Below are positions 1-7,995 of a stretch of 36,373 bases of DNA, one piece after another. The DNA is from JBELMB01 sp042088665. GTDB taxonomy: Bacteria > Pseudomonadota > Alphaproteobacteria > Rhodobacterales > Rhodobacteraceae. A program made the position numbers and the translations under genes. The notes under the pieces are model-generated. The model was given only the letters and a program-made list of their open reading frames with translations. It was not told the origin of the DNA and did no database searches. How positions within the stretch are numbered: position 1 is the stretch's first letter; each line of letters starts with the position of its first letter. Location of the stretch: contig JBELMB010000039.1 of the NCBI GenBank assembly GCA_042088665.1, forward strand, positions 1 to 36,373, given 5' to 3'.

Positions 1-206
1 GGGCCCCCAAGGCCCAATGACGCCCCGCCCGTCGCCTCCGCACCATGGCACAGACCGCCGCCCCGCGGCGCCAGCCTGCTGCCAAATTGACACGCCACAC
101 GACTTGTTGTCTCCTCCGTGCCAGACAAAGCCCCTCACCGGACATCGCCACCGCCCGCCTTGCGCCGGTCCGGCAAGGCCCCTGAACCTGACACAAAGGA
201 CCCCAC

Positions 207-809
207 ATGAAAGTCTACTTTGCCCCCCAGTCACGCGCCGTGCGCACCGTCTGGCTGCTCGAAGAGATGGGCCACCCCTATGAACTGGAACGATTCTCTC
301 TGGGCCAAAAGGAAATGCGCGGGCCGGACTACATGCGAATCAATCCCAATGGCCGCGTGCCGACCCTTGTGGACGGCGACGTCACGATCAGCGAAAGCGC
401 CGCCATCGCGCAATACCTCGCCGCCAGATACGCCCCCGCGCTGGCGCCGGATCCGCAGGCCGCGCATTTTGCCCCCTACCTGCAATGGCTGCACTATGCA
501 GAGGGCATGATCATGCCCCCGATCAACACCTTTGTGGTGGAAACCATCCTGCTGCCCCCCGAACGCCGCAACCCCGAGATCGCCAAACGCGCGCTCAAGC
601 TGTTGAACCGCACCCTCGGCGCCGTCGAGCAGCACATGGAGGGACGGGAATTCCTCGCCGGGGACTTCACGATTGCCGACACGGTCACAGGGCACGCGGT
701 TATCATGGCCAGACGTCTGGGCGCAGATTTCGAGGCAGTGCCAAATCTCACCGCCTATGCCGACCGGCTTGAGGCCAGACCGGCCTTCCTTGCGGCAGAA
801 GCGGCCTAG
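207..809 (+). CDS. Glutathione S-transferase family protein
   Basis: Predicted cytosolic glutathione S-transferase of 200 residues, the usual length. An N-terminal thioredoxin-fold domain (about 1-78) carries Ser9 in PQSRAV at the catalytic position, the cis-proline region VPTL (51-54) and the glutathione-contacting pair E63-S64 in ISESAAI. A helical C-terminal domain follows (about 88-200), including the FTIAD motif typical of the fold. The electrophilic substrate cannot be told from sequence. The ATG is preceded by AAAGGA at good spacing. Upstream (1-206) I see no gene, only a perfect TTGACA at 87-92 without a convincing -10 box. The SDR gene starts 9 bp after the stop, so the two are probably co-transcribed. 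Confidence 0.93.
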   Translation: MKVYFAPQSRAVRTVWLLEEMGHPYELERFSLGQKEMRGPDYMRINPNGRVPTLVDGDVTISESAAIAQYLAARYAPALAPDPQAAHFAPYLQWLHYAEGMIMPPINTFVVETILLPPERRNPEIAKRALKLLNRTLGAVEQHMEGREFLAGDFTIADTVTGHAVIMARRLGADFEAVPNLTAYADRLEARPAFLAAEAA

Positions 810-818
810 GGCAGCGCG

Positions 819-1556
819 ATGACCGCAAAACCCATCTGCCTCGTCATCGGTGCGGGCGACTACATCGGCGCCGCCATCGCCCGGCGCTTTGCCCGCGGTG
901 GGTTTCACCTTGTTCTGGGCCGGCGCGGGGGCGAGAAAACCGCGCCCTTGATCGCCGAGATCGAAGCCGCCGGTGGCAGCGCGCAGGGCTTCACCTGGGA
1001 CGCCCGCAAGGAAGAGACCGCCACGCAGATGTTCGCTCAGGTCGAGACCGAGATCGGGCCGATCGAGATCTGCATCTTCAACGTGGGCGGCAACGTGCGG
1101 TTCCCCCTGCGCGACACCACGGAACGGGTGTTTCGCAAGGTCTGGGAAATGTGCGCCTACGGGGCTTTCCTGTCGGGGCGCGAAGCGGCGAAATACATGG
1201 TGCCGCGCCAGAAGGGGTCGATCTTCTTCACCGGGGCGACGGCCTCGGTGCGGGGCAGCGCGGGCTACGCGGCCTTTGCCTCCGGCAAATTCGCGCTGCG
1301 GGGACTGGCGCAGGCGATGGCCCGCGAACTGGGACCGCAAAACATCCACGTGGCGCATCTGGTCGTCGATTCCGGTGTCGACACCGCCTTTGTGCGGCAG
1401 CGCCTTGCGGATGCGGGCAAGGATCCGGAAACCCTGCCCCCCGACACGCTGATGGACCCCGCCAGCATCGCAGAGACCTACTGGACCCTGCACCACCAGC
1501 CACGCGATGGCTGGACGCATGAGATGGACATCCGTCCCTTTGCCGAACCATGGTAG
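819..1556 (+). CDS. SDR family oxidoreductase with Phe at the catalytic Tyr position
   Basis: Short-chain dehydrogenase/reductase of 245 residues with a Rossmann fold. The cofactor-binding glycine motif is GAGDYIG (11-17), the NAG-like motif is NVGG (88-91), and the active-site serine region is GATASVRG. Where classical SDRs have YxxxK, this protein reads FASGK (153-157), so the catalytic tyrosine is replaced by phenylalanine; Tyr150 lies three residues earlier. The C-terminal half (ALRGLAQAMARELG, then HVAHLVVD) resembles an uncharacterised SDR clade in which, from memory, Phe is common at this site. Ordinary ketoreductase chemistry is therefore doubtful. Start ATG is 9 bp after the GST stop, with GGGCAG as a weak ribosome site. 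Confidence 0.9.
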   Translation: MTAKPICLVIGAGDYIGAAIARRFARGGFHLVLGRRGGEKTAPLIAEIEAAGGSAQGFTWDARKEETATQMFAQVETEIGPIEICIFNVGGNVRFPLRDTTERVFRKVWEMCAYGAFLSGREAAKYMVPRQKGSIFFTGATASVRGSAGYAAFASGKFALRGLAQAMARELGPQNIHVAHLVVDSGVDTAFVRQRLADAGKDPETLPPDTLMDPASIAETYWTLHHQPRDGWTHEMDIRPFAEPW

Positions 1557-1659
1557 GCCCTGAAACCGGGCGCCCCGGCCTATGCGCCAGTCACATGGAC
1601 GCGGCGCGCGCCGGTCAGAACGCAGCCGCGCGCGCCCCTCACACAGCAGGTGCAGGACG

Positions 1660-2574
1660 ATGCTCGACCAACTTCTGAACGGCGTTCTGCCGGTCTTCGG
1701 GATCGGCGCATTGGGCTACATCCTCGGCCTGCGCGGCGTCTTCGATTTCAGCATGGCCATGACGCTGAACCGCTTCGTGATGATCGTCGCGATCCCGGCA
1801 CTGTCGTTTCAGTTGCTCGCCAAGGCCCCGCTCGAAGACTTCGACATCGCGATGCTGGCAGGCTACGCCCTGACCGAAATGCTGATGTACCTCAGCGGTT
1901 TCCTGATCGCGTGGCGGGTCTTTGGCACCGACCTGAAAGAGGCCGCGCTGCTGGGGCTCGCCATTGCGCTGACCAATCACATCCTCTTCGTTCTGCCGAT
2001 TGCGACCATCCTCTTTGGCAAGGCCGCTGTCACCCCAATCGTTGCCATCATTTCCATGGACGGGATCGTGATTTTCAGCGGGTCGCTGATCCTGATGGAT
2101 ATTCTGGCGACCAAAGGCGGATCGCGCGCGCAGACCATGGGCAAGATCGTCCGGAATCCCCCGCTGATCGCCATGGCGACAGGGCTGGCGGCCGGTGTTC
2201 TGGGCCTGTCGCTGCCAAGTGGTGTTGACGTGTTCCTCGGCTTTCTGGGCGGCACCGCCTCGCCGGTGCTCCTGTTCGCGCTTGGCATCATTCTCAGCCA
2301 GAAGGCCAGCGGCGCGCGCGCCATGCTGCCCGTCGCCATGACCGGGATGAAGCTCGTCGTGCATCCGCTGCTGGCATGGGCCGTCTTTGCGGGCGCGCTG
2401 CAGCTTGCACCGGATGTGCGCAATCCGGCCATGATGGTGGCCGCGGCCCCCTGTGGGGTCATGGCCTTCATGCTGGCGCTGAACTACGGCGTGCGCGTCG
2501 ACGCCATCGCAAGGGCGATTTTCTACTCGTCCATCGGATCGCTTGTGACGGTCACACTGGCCGCCAGCCTCTGA
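1660..2574 (+). CDS. AEC family transporter (auxin efflux carrier-like)
   Basis: Inner-membrane permease of 304 residues with about ten hydrophobic segments, matching the AEC/malonate-transporter family in length and pattern: a first segment VLPVFGIGALGYILG, a central region with the semi-conserved TNHILFVLPIA, and the last helices PCGVMAFMLALNYGV and SSIGSLVTVTLAASL. Such proteins move organic anions or related small metabolites; the substrate cannot be inferred here. The frame is open from 1582, but the leading Arg/Ser-rich residues do not look like the family. The ATG at 1660 begins directly before the first membrane segment with GCAGGACG upstream, so I chose it. About 100 bp separate it from the SDR gene. 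Confidence 0.9.
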   Translation: MLDQLLNGVLPVFGIGALGYILGLRGVFDFSMAMTLNRFVMIVAIPALSFQLLAKAPLEDFDIAMLAGYALTEMLMYLSGFLIAWRVFGTDLKEAALLGLAIALTNHILFVLPIATILFGKAAVTPIVAIISMDGIVIFSGSLILMDILATKGGSRAQTMGKIVRNPPLIAMATGLAAGVLGLSLPSGVDVFLGFLGGTASPVLLFALGIILSQKASGARAMLPVAMTGMKLVVHPLLAWAVFAGALQLAPDVRNPAMMVAAAPCGVMAFMLALNYGVRVDAIARAIFYSSIGSLVTVTLAASL

Positions 2575-2715
2575 CATCACCGGGACGCCGGCCTAAACAC
2601 TGGCTCATAGATCGGCCCAAACACCAAGCCCTGTACCACGCCCAACCCGGCGCCCAACCCGGCCCCAGACCGCAGCGCCCGGATTGACGTCGTCATGGTC
2701 CCGACGCGGCCCGCC

Positions 2716-3229
2716 TCAGTCCAGCATGTCCGGGCAGTCCTGCACCAGCTGGTTCCACAGCGTCCGGAAATGCAGCCCGCCGATGTAATCGCTGCCCACA
2801 TGTTCTAGGCTGTAGCGCGCGCGGTCGTCGGGAATGCGGATCGGCGCGAGTCCGGTCGCCGCGATGTCCGGCTGTGCCTCGTGCACATTGGCGTGCAGGA
2901 CAAACCCGGCGCGGTTCACCACATGATCGCCTTCGATCACCGTGCCCGCATGGTCGACAAGGATCAGGTTCGACACCCTGACCTTGTCGACCATGCGGGC
3001 ACATCGGGTTGGTCCGGTACAGTTCGGGCCGCTCCGGGTCGCGCACCGTCAGATGGCCCGCAAACCCATAGTCAAAGCCCTGCCGCGCAAAGGCCCGGCA
3101 CGCCGCGACCAGACGTTCCTTGCGGTGCTGGCGCTCTTCGGCGGCAGTGGCGAACGCAGGCATCCGGGGGAAGATCAGGCCATCCTGTTCGGGTTCGTAG
3201 ATCGAAGTGCGCTTGCCAAGATCGAGCAT
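2716..3229 (-). pseudogene. Decayed class II aldolase/adducin family gene
   Basis: Remnant of a class II aldolase (AraD/FucA/adducin-like). The first frame (start 3229) reads normally through a GFDYGFAGHLTVRDPE-type segment and YRTNPMC to about 3000. The homology then moves to another frame (KVRVSNLILVDHAG, then GDHVVNRAGFVLHANVHEA). After HANVHEA the protein jumps to a typical C-terminal end (HVGSDYIGGLHFRTLWNQ... QDCPDMLD), skipping roughly 80-100 residues that should hold the rest of the zinc site and the QNHGLLT-like motif. So there is one frameshift and one internal deletion; 171 codons remain of about 250. The frameshift coincides with a perfect 21-bp inverted repeat. No functional enzyme is expected. 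Confidence 0.85.
2942..3002. repeat. Perfect 21-bp inverted repeat at the aldolase frameshift
   Basis: Positions 2942-2962 and 2982-3002 are exact reverse complements, with a 19-bp loop. Both arms lie within the aldolase pseudogene. The left arm encodes the conserved LVDHAG strand on the minus strand; the right arm sits where the family has the less conserved residues after the NP motif, and it is there that the reading frame is lost. Confidence 0.95.
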
Positions 3230-3270
3230 GTCAAAAACCTTTCCGGGGAAAATGCGACAAGGACTAAAGA

Positions 3271-3292
3271 CGGCGCGCCTGCGGGCGCGCCG
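3271..3292 (-). terminator. Hairpin terminator after the GMC remnant
   Basis: A 9-bp perfect GC stem (3271-3279 with 3284-3292, loop TGCG). On the minus strand it is followed by TCTTTAG, so it looks like an intrinsic terminator just downstream of the GMC remnant that ends at 3302. The T-run is short. Confidence 0.55.
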
Positions 3293-3301
3293 CCCGTTGG
3301 G

Positions 3302-3570
3302 TCAGAGGGTCTGCGCGCTCATCTCGCGGGCGATGTGATCCGCCTGCCGGATCGCCAGCGCCACCATGGTCAGCCTCGGGTTCGCCGCCGCGCCGGTGGT
3401 GAACTGCGATCCGTCCGAGAGGAACAGGGTCTCGATGTCATGGGTCTGGTCCCATTTGTTCACGACACCGTCGCTCGCGCTGGCCGACATCCGTTTGGTG
3501 CCCAGATCATGCGTCGACGGACAGGGCGGCGTCGGGAAGGTCCGCGTTGCGCCCACCGCATCATGGATCG
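3302..3570 (-). pseudogene. C-terminal fragment of a GMC oxidoreductase
   Basis: About 88 codons match the C-terminal FAD-domain end of GMC oxidoreductases of the gluconate 2-dehydrogenase large-subunit type: PSTHDLGTKRMS with the active-site His, then DGVVNKWDQTHDI, FLSDGSQFTTGAAANP and LTMVALAIRQADHIA. The frame is open upstream to 3724, but the residues before about 3570 (Cys/Ser/Arg-rich) have no resemblance to the family. The roughly 450 N-terminal residues with the dinucleotide-binding motif are missing, and I could not find them in other frames nearby. The left boundary of homology is approximate. Together with the broken aldolase it forms a decay patch of metabolic genes. Confidence 0.75.
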
Positions 3571-3810
3571 CCTGCCCCTGCTGGCAGGCAGGCGCGCCGC
3601 GCCGTTCCCGCACTTCGGACTGCGAGGACGAGCATGACAGGATCATCGACGCCCTGATGCATGACGATGTGGCGCGCTGATAGGGAAATGAAACAGCACG
3701 TCGAACGCGCGCAGGCCAAGACATCCGCGATCCTGTCGCACGGCTGATCCGGTCGGGTCTGGCGCGGTCTTGCGCTGACCGGACACCCGCCCCGGCACCC
3801 CGCGACGCGG

Positions 3811-4197
3811 CTAGTGCACCCTTGTGCGCAGAACAGAGGGCAGACGCACCGGATGACCGTCAACCGTGGTGCAGACCGCGGTCACTTCGGCACGAAACAC
3901 CACCTCTTCGCCGCGCAGCACCTCCTGCGTCATGATCAGCCGCACGCCGGTCATGCTCTTGGTGGTGGTGCGGATCTCCAGCAGGTCGTCATATTTCGCC
4001 GCGGCGAGGTAATCGGCCTCGATCCGGCGCACGACCCAGACGATGCCGTCCTCTTCGCGCATGGCATTCTGATCCATGCCCATGGTCTTGACCCAGTCAG
4101 AGCGCGCGCGCTCGATGAACTTCAGGTAGTTGGCGTGATAGACGATGCCCGCCATATCGGTGTCTTCGTAGTAGACCCGCACTTCGAAGGTATGCAT
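3811..4197 (-). CDS. ybgC: YbgC/4-hydroxybenzoyl-CoA-type acyl-CoA thioesterase
   Basis: Hot-dog-fold thioesterase of 128 residues, the normal size. The N-terminal signature is complete: VYYEDTDMAGIVYHANYLKF, with the catalytic Asp in the TDMAG/YH region, followed by ERARSDW. It hydrolyses acyl-CoA thioesters in the cytoplasm. In many proteobacteria ybgC is next to tolQRA, but no tol gene is within reach here, so a role in the Tol-Pal system is not supported by context. The start ATG is preceded by GGGGAGAG. Upstream is a 450-bp gene-free stretch with an unusual repeated motif, which could contain its promoter. Confidence 0.9.
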   Translation of the reverse strand: MHTFEVRVYYEDTDMAGIVYHANYLKFIERARSDWVKTMGMDQNAMREEDGIVWVVRRIEADYLAAAKYDDLLEIRTTTKSMTGVRLIMTQEVLRGEEVVFRAEVTAVCTTVDGHPVRLPSVLRTRVH

Positions 4198-4650
4198 GGC
4201 GCTCTCCCCGCTGCGATGCGCTCCCGTCTTGCCGGGATGTTCCGCCAGAACCTAGGCGTGGCCGCGGCGGGGGACAAGCGCCTCGGACACCTCCGGATGC
4301 GCGCCGACCCGCCCGCCGACCCCCCTGCCAGAGCGCCTTCCAGAGTGCCCCGGGTGGCGGGTCAGCCCCGCGGCGGATGCACGCAGCTCACGACAACGTG
4401 AGGGGCGATCTTGCGGCGAAATCTCCTGTGACCTCAGACCGGCAGAACGCCGGGAGCAATCTGTACCAAACAGCCCGCGAATCGTACCGATTGCCCCGAT
4501 GCCCCCGCGCGGAAGCGGCCAGCCCCGGCCAGCAATTTGTACCAAACCGCGGGTGTTTTGTACTGATTGCACCGCCGCAGACCCCTTGGTGCCCCGGTTT
4601 GCCCATCCCTTGGGCCCGGTTAACGCGGCGCACGCCCCACAGGGCGGTTT
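4198..4650. other. Gene-free stretch between the thioesterase and HNH genes
   Basis: No convincing protein here: the open frames are Arg/Gly/Pro-rich shadows of high GC. Its notable content is two 37-bp dyads at 4457-4493 and 4533-4569, listed separately. Both flanking genes are on the minus strand, so this is the 3' side of the HNH gene and the upstream region of the thioesterase gene. Confidence 0.6.
4457..4569. promoter_or_regulatory. Four-copy GTAC motif in two matched inverted pairs
   Basis: A 15-bp motif close to CAATCNGTACNAAAC occurs four times. Plus-strand copies start at 4457 and 4533. Minus-strand copies end at 4493 and 4569. Each plus/minus pair forms a 37-bp dyad, and the two dyads start 76 bp apart. 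The GTAC cores of a pair are 21 bp apart, two helical turns, in both dyads. The arms are conserved while the 11-bp centres differ, which favours selected protein-binding sites over a recent duplication. The regulator is unknown. Confidence 0.55.
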
Positions 4651-4959
4651 TCACCTCTTGCGTTTACGGCGTCCCCCGGTGGTGCGACTGTGAAACTCTG
4701 GCGGGCGCTTCGCGACCCAGCCGAGAAAGCGCGCCATGTCCGGGTGCGCGCGCAGCGCTTCGATGGTGTTCAACGCCCGCGCCAATTGCGCCTCGGTGAA
4801 CCGCGCGTGGATCTCCGAATGGCAGATCTGATGCAGCAGGACCATGGGTCCGCCTTTCCCGCCCTTCAACTTCGGCACCAGATGGTGCAGGCTCTGTTTA
4901 GCATGGGGTGGGATAGGTCGCTGACAAAGCGGGCAAATCGGGTCCTGTCCCTCGGTCAT
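4651..4959 (-). CDS. Small HNH endonuclease domain protein
   Basis: A 102-residue protein that is almost entirely an HNH nuclease fold. It has a zinc knuckle CPLC (9-12) and the core HHLVPKLKGG with the first catalytic His, then LLHQICHSEIH with the Asn-position variant and the last His. The tail RRKRKR is basic and could bind DNA. Stand-alone proteins of this kind are widespread in alphaproteobacteria without a known role. No methylase, phage or restriction partner is adjacent, so I do not propose a defence function. GGGGAA lies upstream of the ATG at a somewhat long spacing. Confidence 0.85.
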   Translation of the reverse strand: MTEGQDPICPLCQRPIPPHAKQSLHHLVPKLKGGKGGPMVLLHQICHSEIHARFTEAQLARALNTIEALRAHPDMARFLGWVAKRPPEFHSRTTGGRRKRKR

Positions 4960-5029
4960 ATGCGTTTTCTTTCCCCGCTGTCCTCCGGTTTGGACAGATC
5001 ATGTGTTCGTAGCCCAGAGATCAAGGCAG

Positions 5030-6721
5030 ATGGAATTCGACCTCTCCCAGCAGCCAGAACTCATCCAGCGTGCCGTCGGCTATGCCCTGGACGGTTGGGA
5101 TATAGCGCAGGGTTGGCTCTTGTCACCGGCGGCCTGGTCGCAGTTCGGCCTATTGGCGCTGGCCTATCTGGCCGCCTGGCTGCTGACACGTAAGCTACAG
5201 CCCTGGTTGGAAAAAATCCTGACCCCGGCAGAGGGACGCACATCGGTCATGGCCAATGTCCGGCGGTTCCTGCTGGTCTTTGTGCCCCTGATGCTGCCGC
5301 TTCTGGCCTATGCCTTTACCGGCGTGGGCGAACAGCTGACGCGCGCGATCTTCAACTCCGGCGCCGTGATCGCCTTTGGCAAACGGGTCTTCCTGTTGCT
5401 CGCCGCGCGGGTGCTGGTGCGCGAGATCGTGGCCGACCCCTTGCTCAAGATGCTGGGCCGACTGATTCTCATGCCGATCATGGCGCTTTATGCGCTGGGT
5501 ATTCTGGATCTGGCGATCGACCGGCTGAACACCATGACCGTCAGCATGGGCAATATCGAATTCTCGGTGATGTCGATCCTGCGCGGCGTGATTGCCGGGT
5601 CGATCCTGTTCTGGCTAGGGCGCTGGTCCAACGACCAGACCGGCACCTACATCCGCCGCCAAGAGGAAATGACCCCCGCCACCCGGCAACTGGCCGCAAA
5701 GGCGGCCGAGTTCGCCATCTTTGGCGCGGCCTTCCTCCTGCTGATGAACATCATGGGTATCCCATTGACTTCATTGGCAGTTCTGGGCGGCGCCATTGGC
5801 GTCGGCCTCGGTCTGGGCCTGCAAAAGATCGCCTCGAACTATATCTCTGGCGTGATCCTCCTGCTTGAGGGACAGGCCACGGTGGGCGACTACGTCGAAC
5901 TCGACAACGGCATGGCCGGCACCATCGTGCAAACCACCGCACGTGCCATGATCCTCGAGACATTCGATGGCCGCTGGATTGTCGTTCCGAACGAGGATTT
6001 CATCACCACGCGGGTGATCAACTACTCTGACCAGGGATCGTCCAACCGCTACGAAGTGGCGTTCTCCGTGACCTATGAGACCGACATCAACCGCGTGCCC
6101 GGCATCGTCGAAAGCGCGGTCGCGACGCATCCCGCCGTGCTCGACGTCCCCATGCCCCCGGATTGCGAGTTGCGCGGATTTGGCGAATCCGGCGTGGAAT
6201 TCGCGGTGGAATTCTGGGTCAACGGCATCGACGACGGCCGCAACAAATACACGTCGGATGTAGGTTTCATCATCTGGAATGCCTTGAAAGACAACGGGAT
6301 AGAGATCCCTTACCCGCATCGTGTCATCGAGTTGCGCAATTCCGACCCGGCGCTTGCGGGCCGCTTGGGCGGCACGCCTTCGCGTCGTGGCGGTGGCCCC
6401 TCCTCGCCCCCGACACGGCAATCGGCCCCGAACCCATTGGCGACGCAGGCCAAGCCGCCCCGGTCCGCCGCGACCAGACAGGCCACTGCATCCCCAAAAA
6501 CGGCCAAGGACAACGGGGCGGCCTCCTCCGCGGGCAGGGGCAGCAACGCCCCGCAGGCACAAGCGACAAGAACCGGTGACGCCGTGCCGCCCGCTCCCGC
6601 GGGCAAGGGCACGGCGGGTCTGGACCGGGTGCCGGGCGAGCCCGCGGTCATCCCGCCCACACGCCGCGCCGCACCCGCACAGCCGCGCAATCGTCCAACC
6701 CCCGAAAGACCAAAAGGCTGA
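5030..6721 (+). CDS. MscS-type mechanosensitive ion channel
   Basis: Inner-membrane channel of 563 residues that would release osmolytes on hypo-osmotic shock. Several N-terminal membrane segments precede the MscS core. The pore helix region reads LGGAIGVGLGLGLQKIASNYISG, rich in the Gly/Ala pattern of TM3. It is followed by the beta domain (LLLEGQATVGDYVEL, then ETFDGRWIVVPNEDFITTRVINYS) and the alpha/beta C-terminal domain ending near IPYPHRVIELR. After that come about 130 residues of Pro/Ala/Arg/Thr-rich disordered tail, unusual for the family and probably cytoplasmic. GTG at 5003 is an alternative start, but the ATG at 5030 has AAGG upstream and fits better. Confidence 0.92.
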   Translation: MEFDLSQQPELIQRAVGYALDGWDIAQGWLLSPAAWSQFGLLALAYLAAWLLTRKLQPWLEKILTPAEGRTSVMANVRRFLLVFVPLMLPLLAYAFTGVGEQLTRAIFNSGAVIAFGKRVFLLLAARVLVREIVADPLLKMLGRLILMPIMALYALGILDLAIDRLNTMTVSMGNIEFSVMSILRGVIAGSILFWLGRWSNDQTGTYIRRQEEMTPATRQLAAKAAEFAIFGAAFLLLMNIMGIPLTSLAVLGGAIGVGLGLGLQKIASNYISGVILLLEGQATVGDYVELDNGMAGTIVQTTARAMILETFDGRWIVVPNEDFITTRVINYSDQGSSNRYEVAFSVTYETDINRVPGIVESAVATHPAVLDVPMPPDCELRGFGESGVEFAVEFWVNGIDDGRNKYTSDVGFIIWNALKDNGIEIPYPHRVIELRNSDPALAGRLGGTPSRRGGGPSSPPTRQSAPNPLATQAKPPRSAATRQATASPKTAKDNGAASSAGRGSNAPQAQATRTGDAVPPAPAGKGTAGLDRVPGEPAVIPPTRRAAPAQPRNRPTPERPKG

Positions 6722-6729
6722 GCCGCGCG

Positions 6730-7995
6730 GTGGTCATCGGCGGTGGTCCCGCCGGTCTGATGGCCTGCGACGCGCTGCTGGCGCAGGGTCTGCCAACTGT
6801 TCTGATCGAGGCAAAACCTTCGGTCGGGCGCAAGTTCCTCATGGCTGGAAAATCCGGGCTGAACCTCACGAAAATGGAGGCAAAAGAACGGTTTACGCAG
6901 CAATATGGCGTGGCGGCGAGGGACCTTGCCCCAATGCTTGCCGGCTTTGGACCCGGGGCCGTACAGGCTTGGGCCGAAGGGTTGGGTCAGCCCTGTTTCA
7001 CCGGCTCCTCCGGTCGGCTCTTTCCCCACGCGATGAAGGCCTCTCCGCTGTTGCGCGCCTGGCTGGCGCGCCTTGATGGCGGTGGCCTCAGCCGTCACAC
7101 GAAATGGCGCTGGACCGGCTGGCAGGGGGCAGACCTGAGCTTCGACACCGTCGAGGGGGTCAGGTGCCTGTCCCCCGCCGTCACGGTGCTGGCCCTCGGC
7201 GGGGCGAGTTGGGCGCGACTTGGCTCTGACGGGGCATGGGCCGCCACGCTGGCCGCTGCAGGCGTGCCGCTGAGCCCTTTTGCGCCGTCGAACGCGGGGC
7301 TCTGCGTCACCTGGTCCGCCCATATGTCCCCCCACCTCGGCGCGCCGCTGAAGAACCTCAGCCTGCGCGCTGGCGCCCTGCACAGCCGGGGCGAAGTGGT
7401 GCTGTCCGCGCGCGGCCTCGAGGGCGGTGGGCTATACCCTCTGACCCCGGCCTTGCGCGAGGGCGCGCCGCTATACGCTGACCTGCTGCCGGACATACCG
7501 CTGGACAGATTGGCCGCGCGGCTCAGCCGGTCAAAAGGCAAGGCCAGCCTGTCGACCCTGCTGCGCAAGGCCACGCCTCTGACGCCCGCCGCGCGCGCCT
7601 TGGTGATGGAGATGGGCCGCCCCCTGCCCGCCGATCCGGCCACACTCGCGGCGCTGTTGAAGGCGCTGCCCCTGCCCCATGCCGGGGTGCGGCCCATGGA
7701 CGAGGCGATTTCCACCGCCGGGGGCGTGCCCTTTGACGCCATGGACAAGCACCTGATGCTGAAGGCAAAACCAGGTGTCTTTTGCGCCGGAGAGATGCTC
7801 GATTGGGAAGCGCCCACAGGTGGTTACCTGCTGAACGCCTGCCTTGCCACGGGACTCTGGGCCGGGCAACACGCGGCCCGATGGGTCAACGCCCCGTCGC
7901 AGCAATACGGCGACCAGACGGTGTGCAATGAGGATGGCGTCGAAGACACACGCCCTACTCAGGCTGCTGGCCCTGGTCCTGCCACTGCAGAGTGA
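6730..7995 (+). CDS. TIGR03862/HI0933-like FAD-dependent flavoprotein
   Basis: Flavoprotein of 421 residues. The FAD-binding motif VIGGGPAGLMACDALL is at the extreme N terminus, followed by the family signature EAKPSVGRKFLMAGKSGLNLT. The C-terminal FAD contact is FCAGEMLDWEAPTGGYLLN. This matches the BaiN/HI0933-like NAD(P)/FAD oxidoreductases of the TIGR03862 subgroup, whose substrate is not established. The GTG at 6730 is tentative: the frame is open upstream and CTG at 6718, overlapping the mscS stop, would give four more residues. The last 30 residues extend beyond the usual end and overlap the 3' end of the convergent OmpA-family gene by 41 bp. Confidence 0.88.
   Translation: MVIGGGPAGLMACDALLAQGLPTVLIEAKPSVGRKFLMAGKSGLNLTKMEAKERFTQQYGVAARDLAPMLAGFGPGAVQAWAEGLGQPCFTGSSGRLFPHAMKASPLLRAWLARLDGGGLSRHTKWRWTGWQGADLSFDTVEGVRCLSPAVTVLALGGASWARLGSDGAWAATLAAAGVPLSPFAPSNAGLCVTWSAHMSPHLGAPLKNLSLRAGALHSRGEVVLSARGLEGGGLYPLTPALREGAPLYADLLPDIPLDRLAARLSRSKGKASLSTLLRKATPLTPAARALVMEMGRPLPADPATLAALLKALPLPHAGVRPMDEAISTAGGVPFDAMDKHLMLKAKPGVFCAGEMLDWEAPTGGYLLNACLATGLWAGQHAARWVNAPSQQYGDQTVCNEDGVEDTRPTQAAGPGPATAE

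Noticed and set aside
87..115. Promoter of the GST gene
   Set aside because: TTGACA is perfect but no acceptable -10 hexamer is found at 16-18 bp spacing.
231..1520. 429-codon minus-strand ORF opposite the GST and SDR genes
   Set aside because: Shadow of GC-rich coding DNA; both plus-strand genes have clear family motifs, and the antisense protein is His/Gly/Arg-rich and featureless.
2641..2690. Short 12-bp duplication (CGCCCAACCCGG-like, two copies) after the AEC gene
   Set aside because: Only two copies in low-complexity GC-rich DNA; not enough to call a repeat element.
4651..4959. HNH protein as part of a restriction or defence system
   Set aside because: No methyltransferase, helicase, toxin-antitoxin or phage gene nearby; small solitary HNH proteins are common in alphaproteobacteria.
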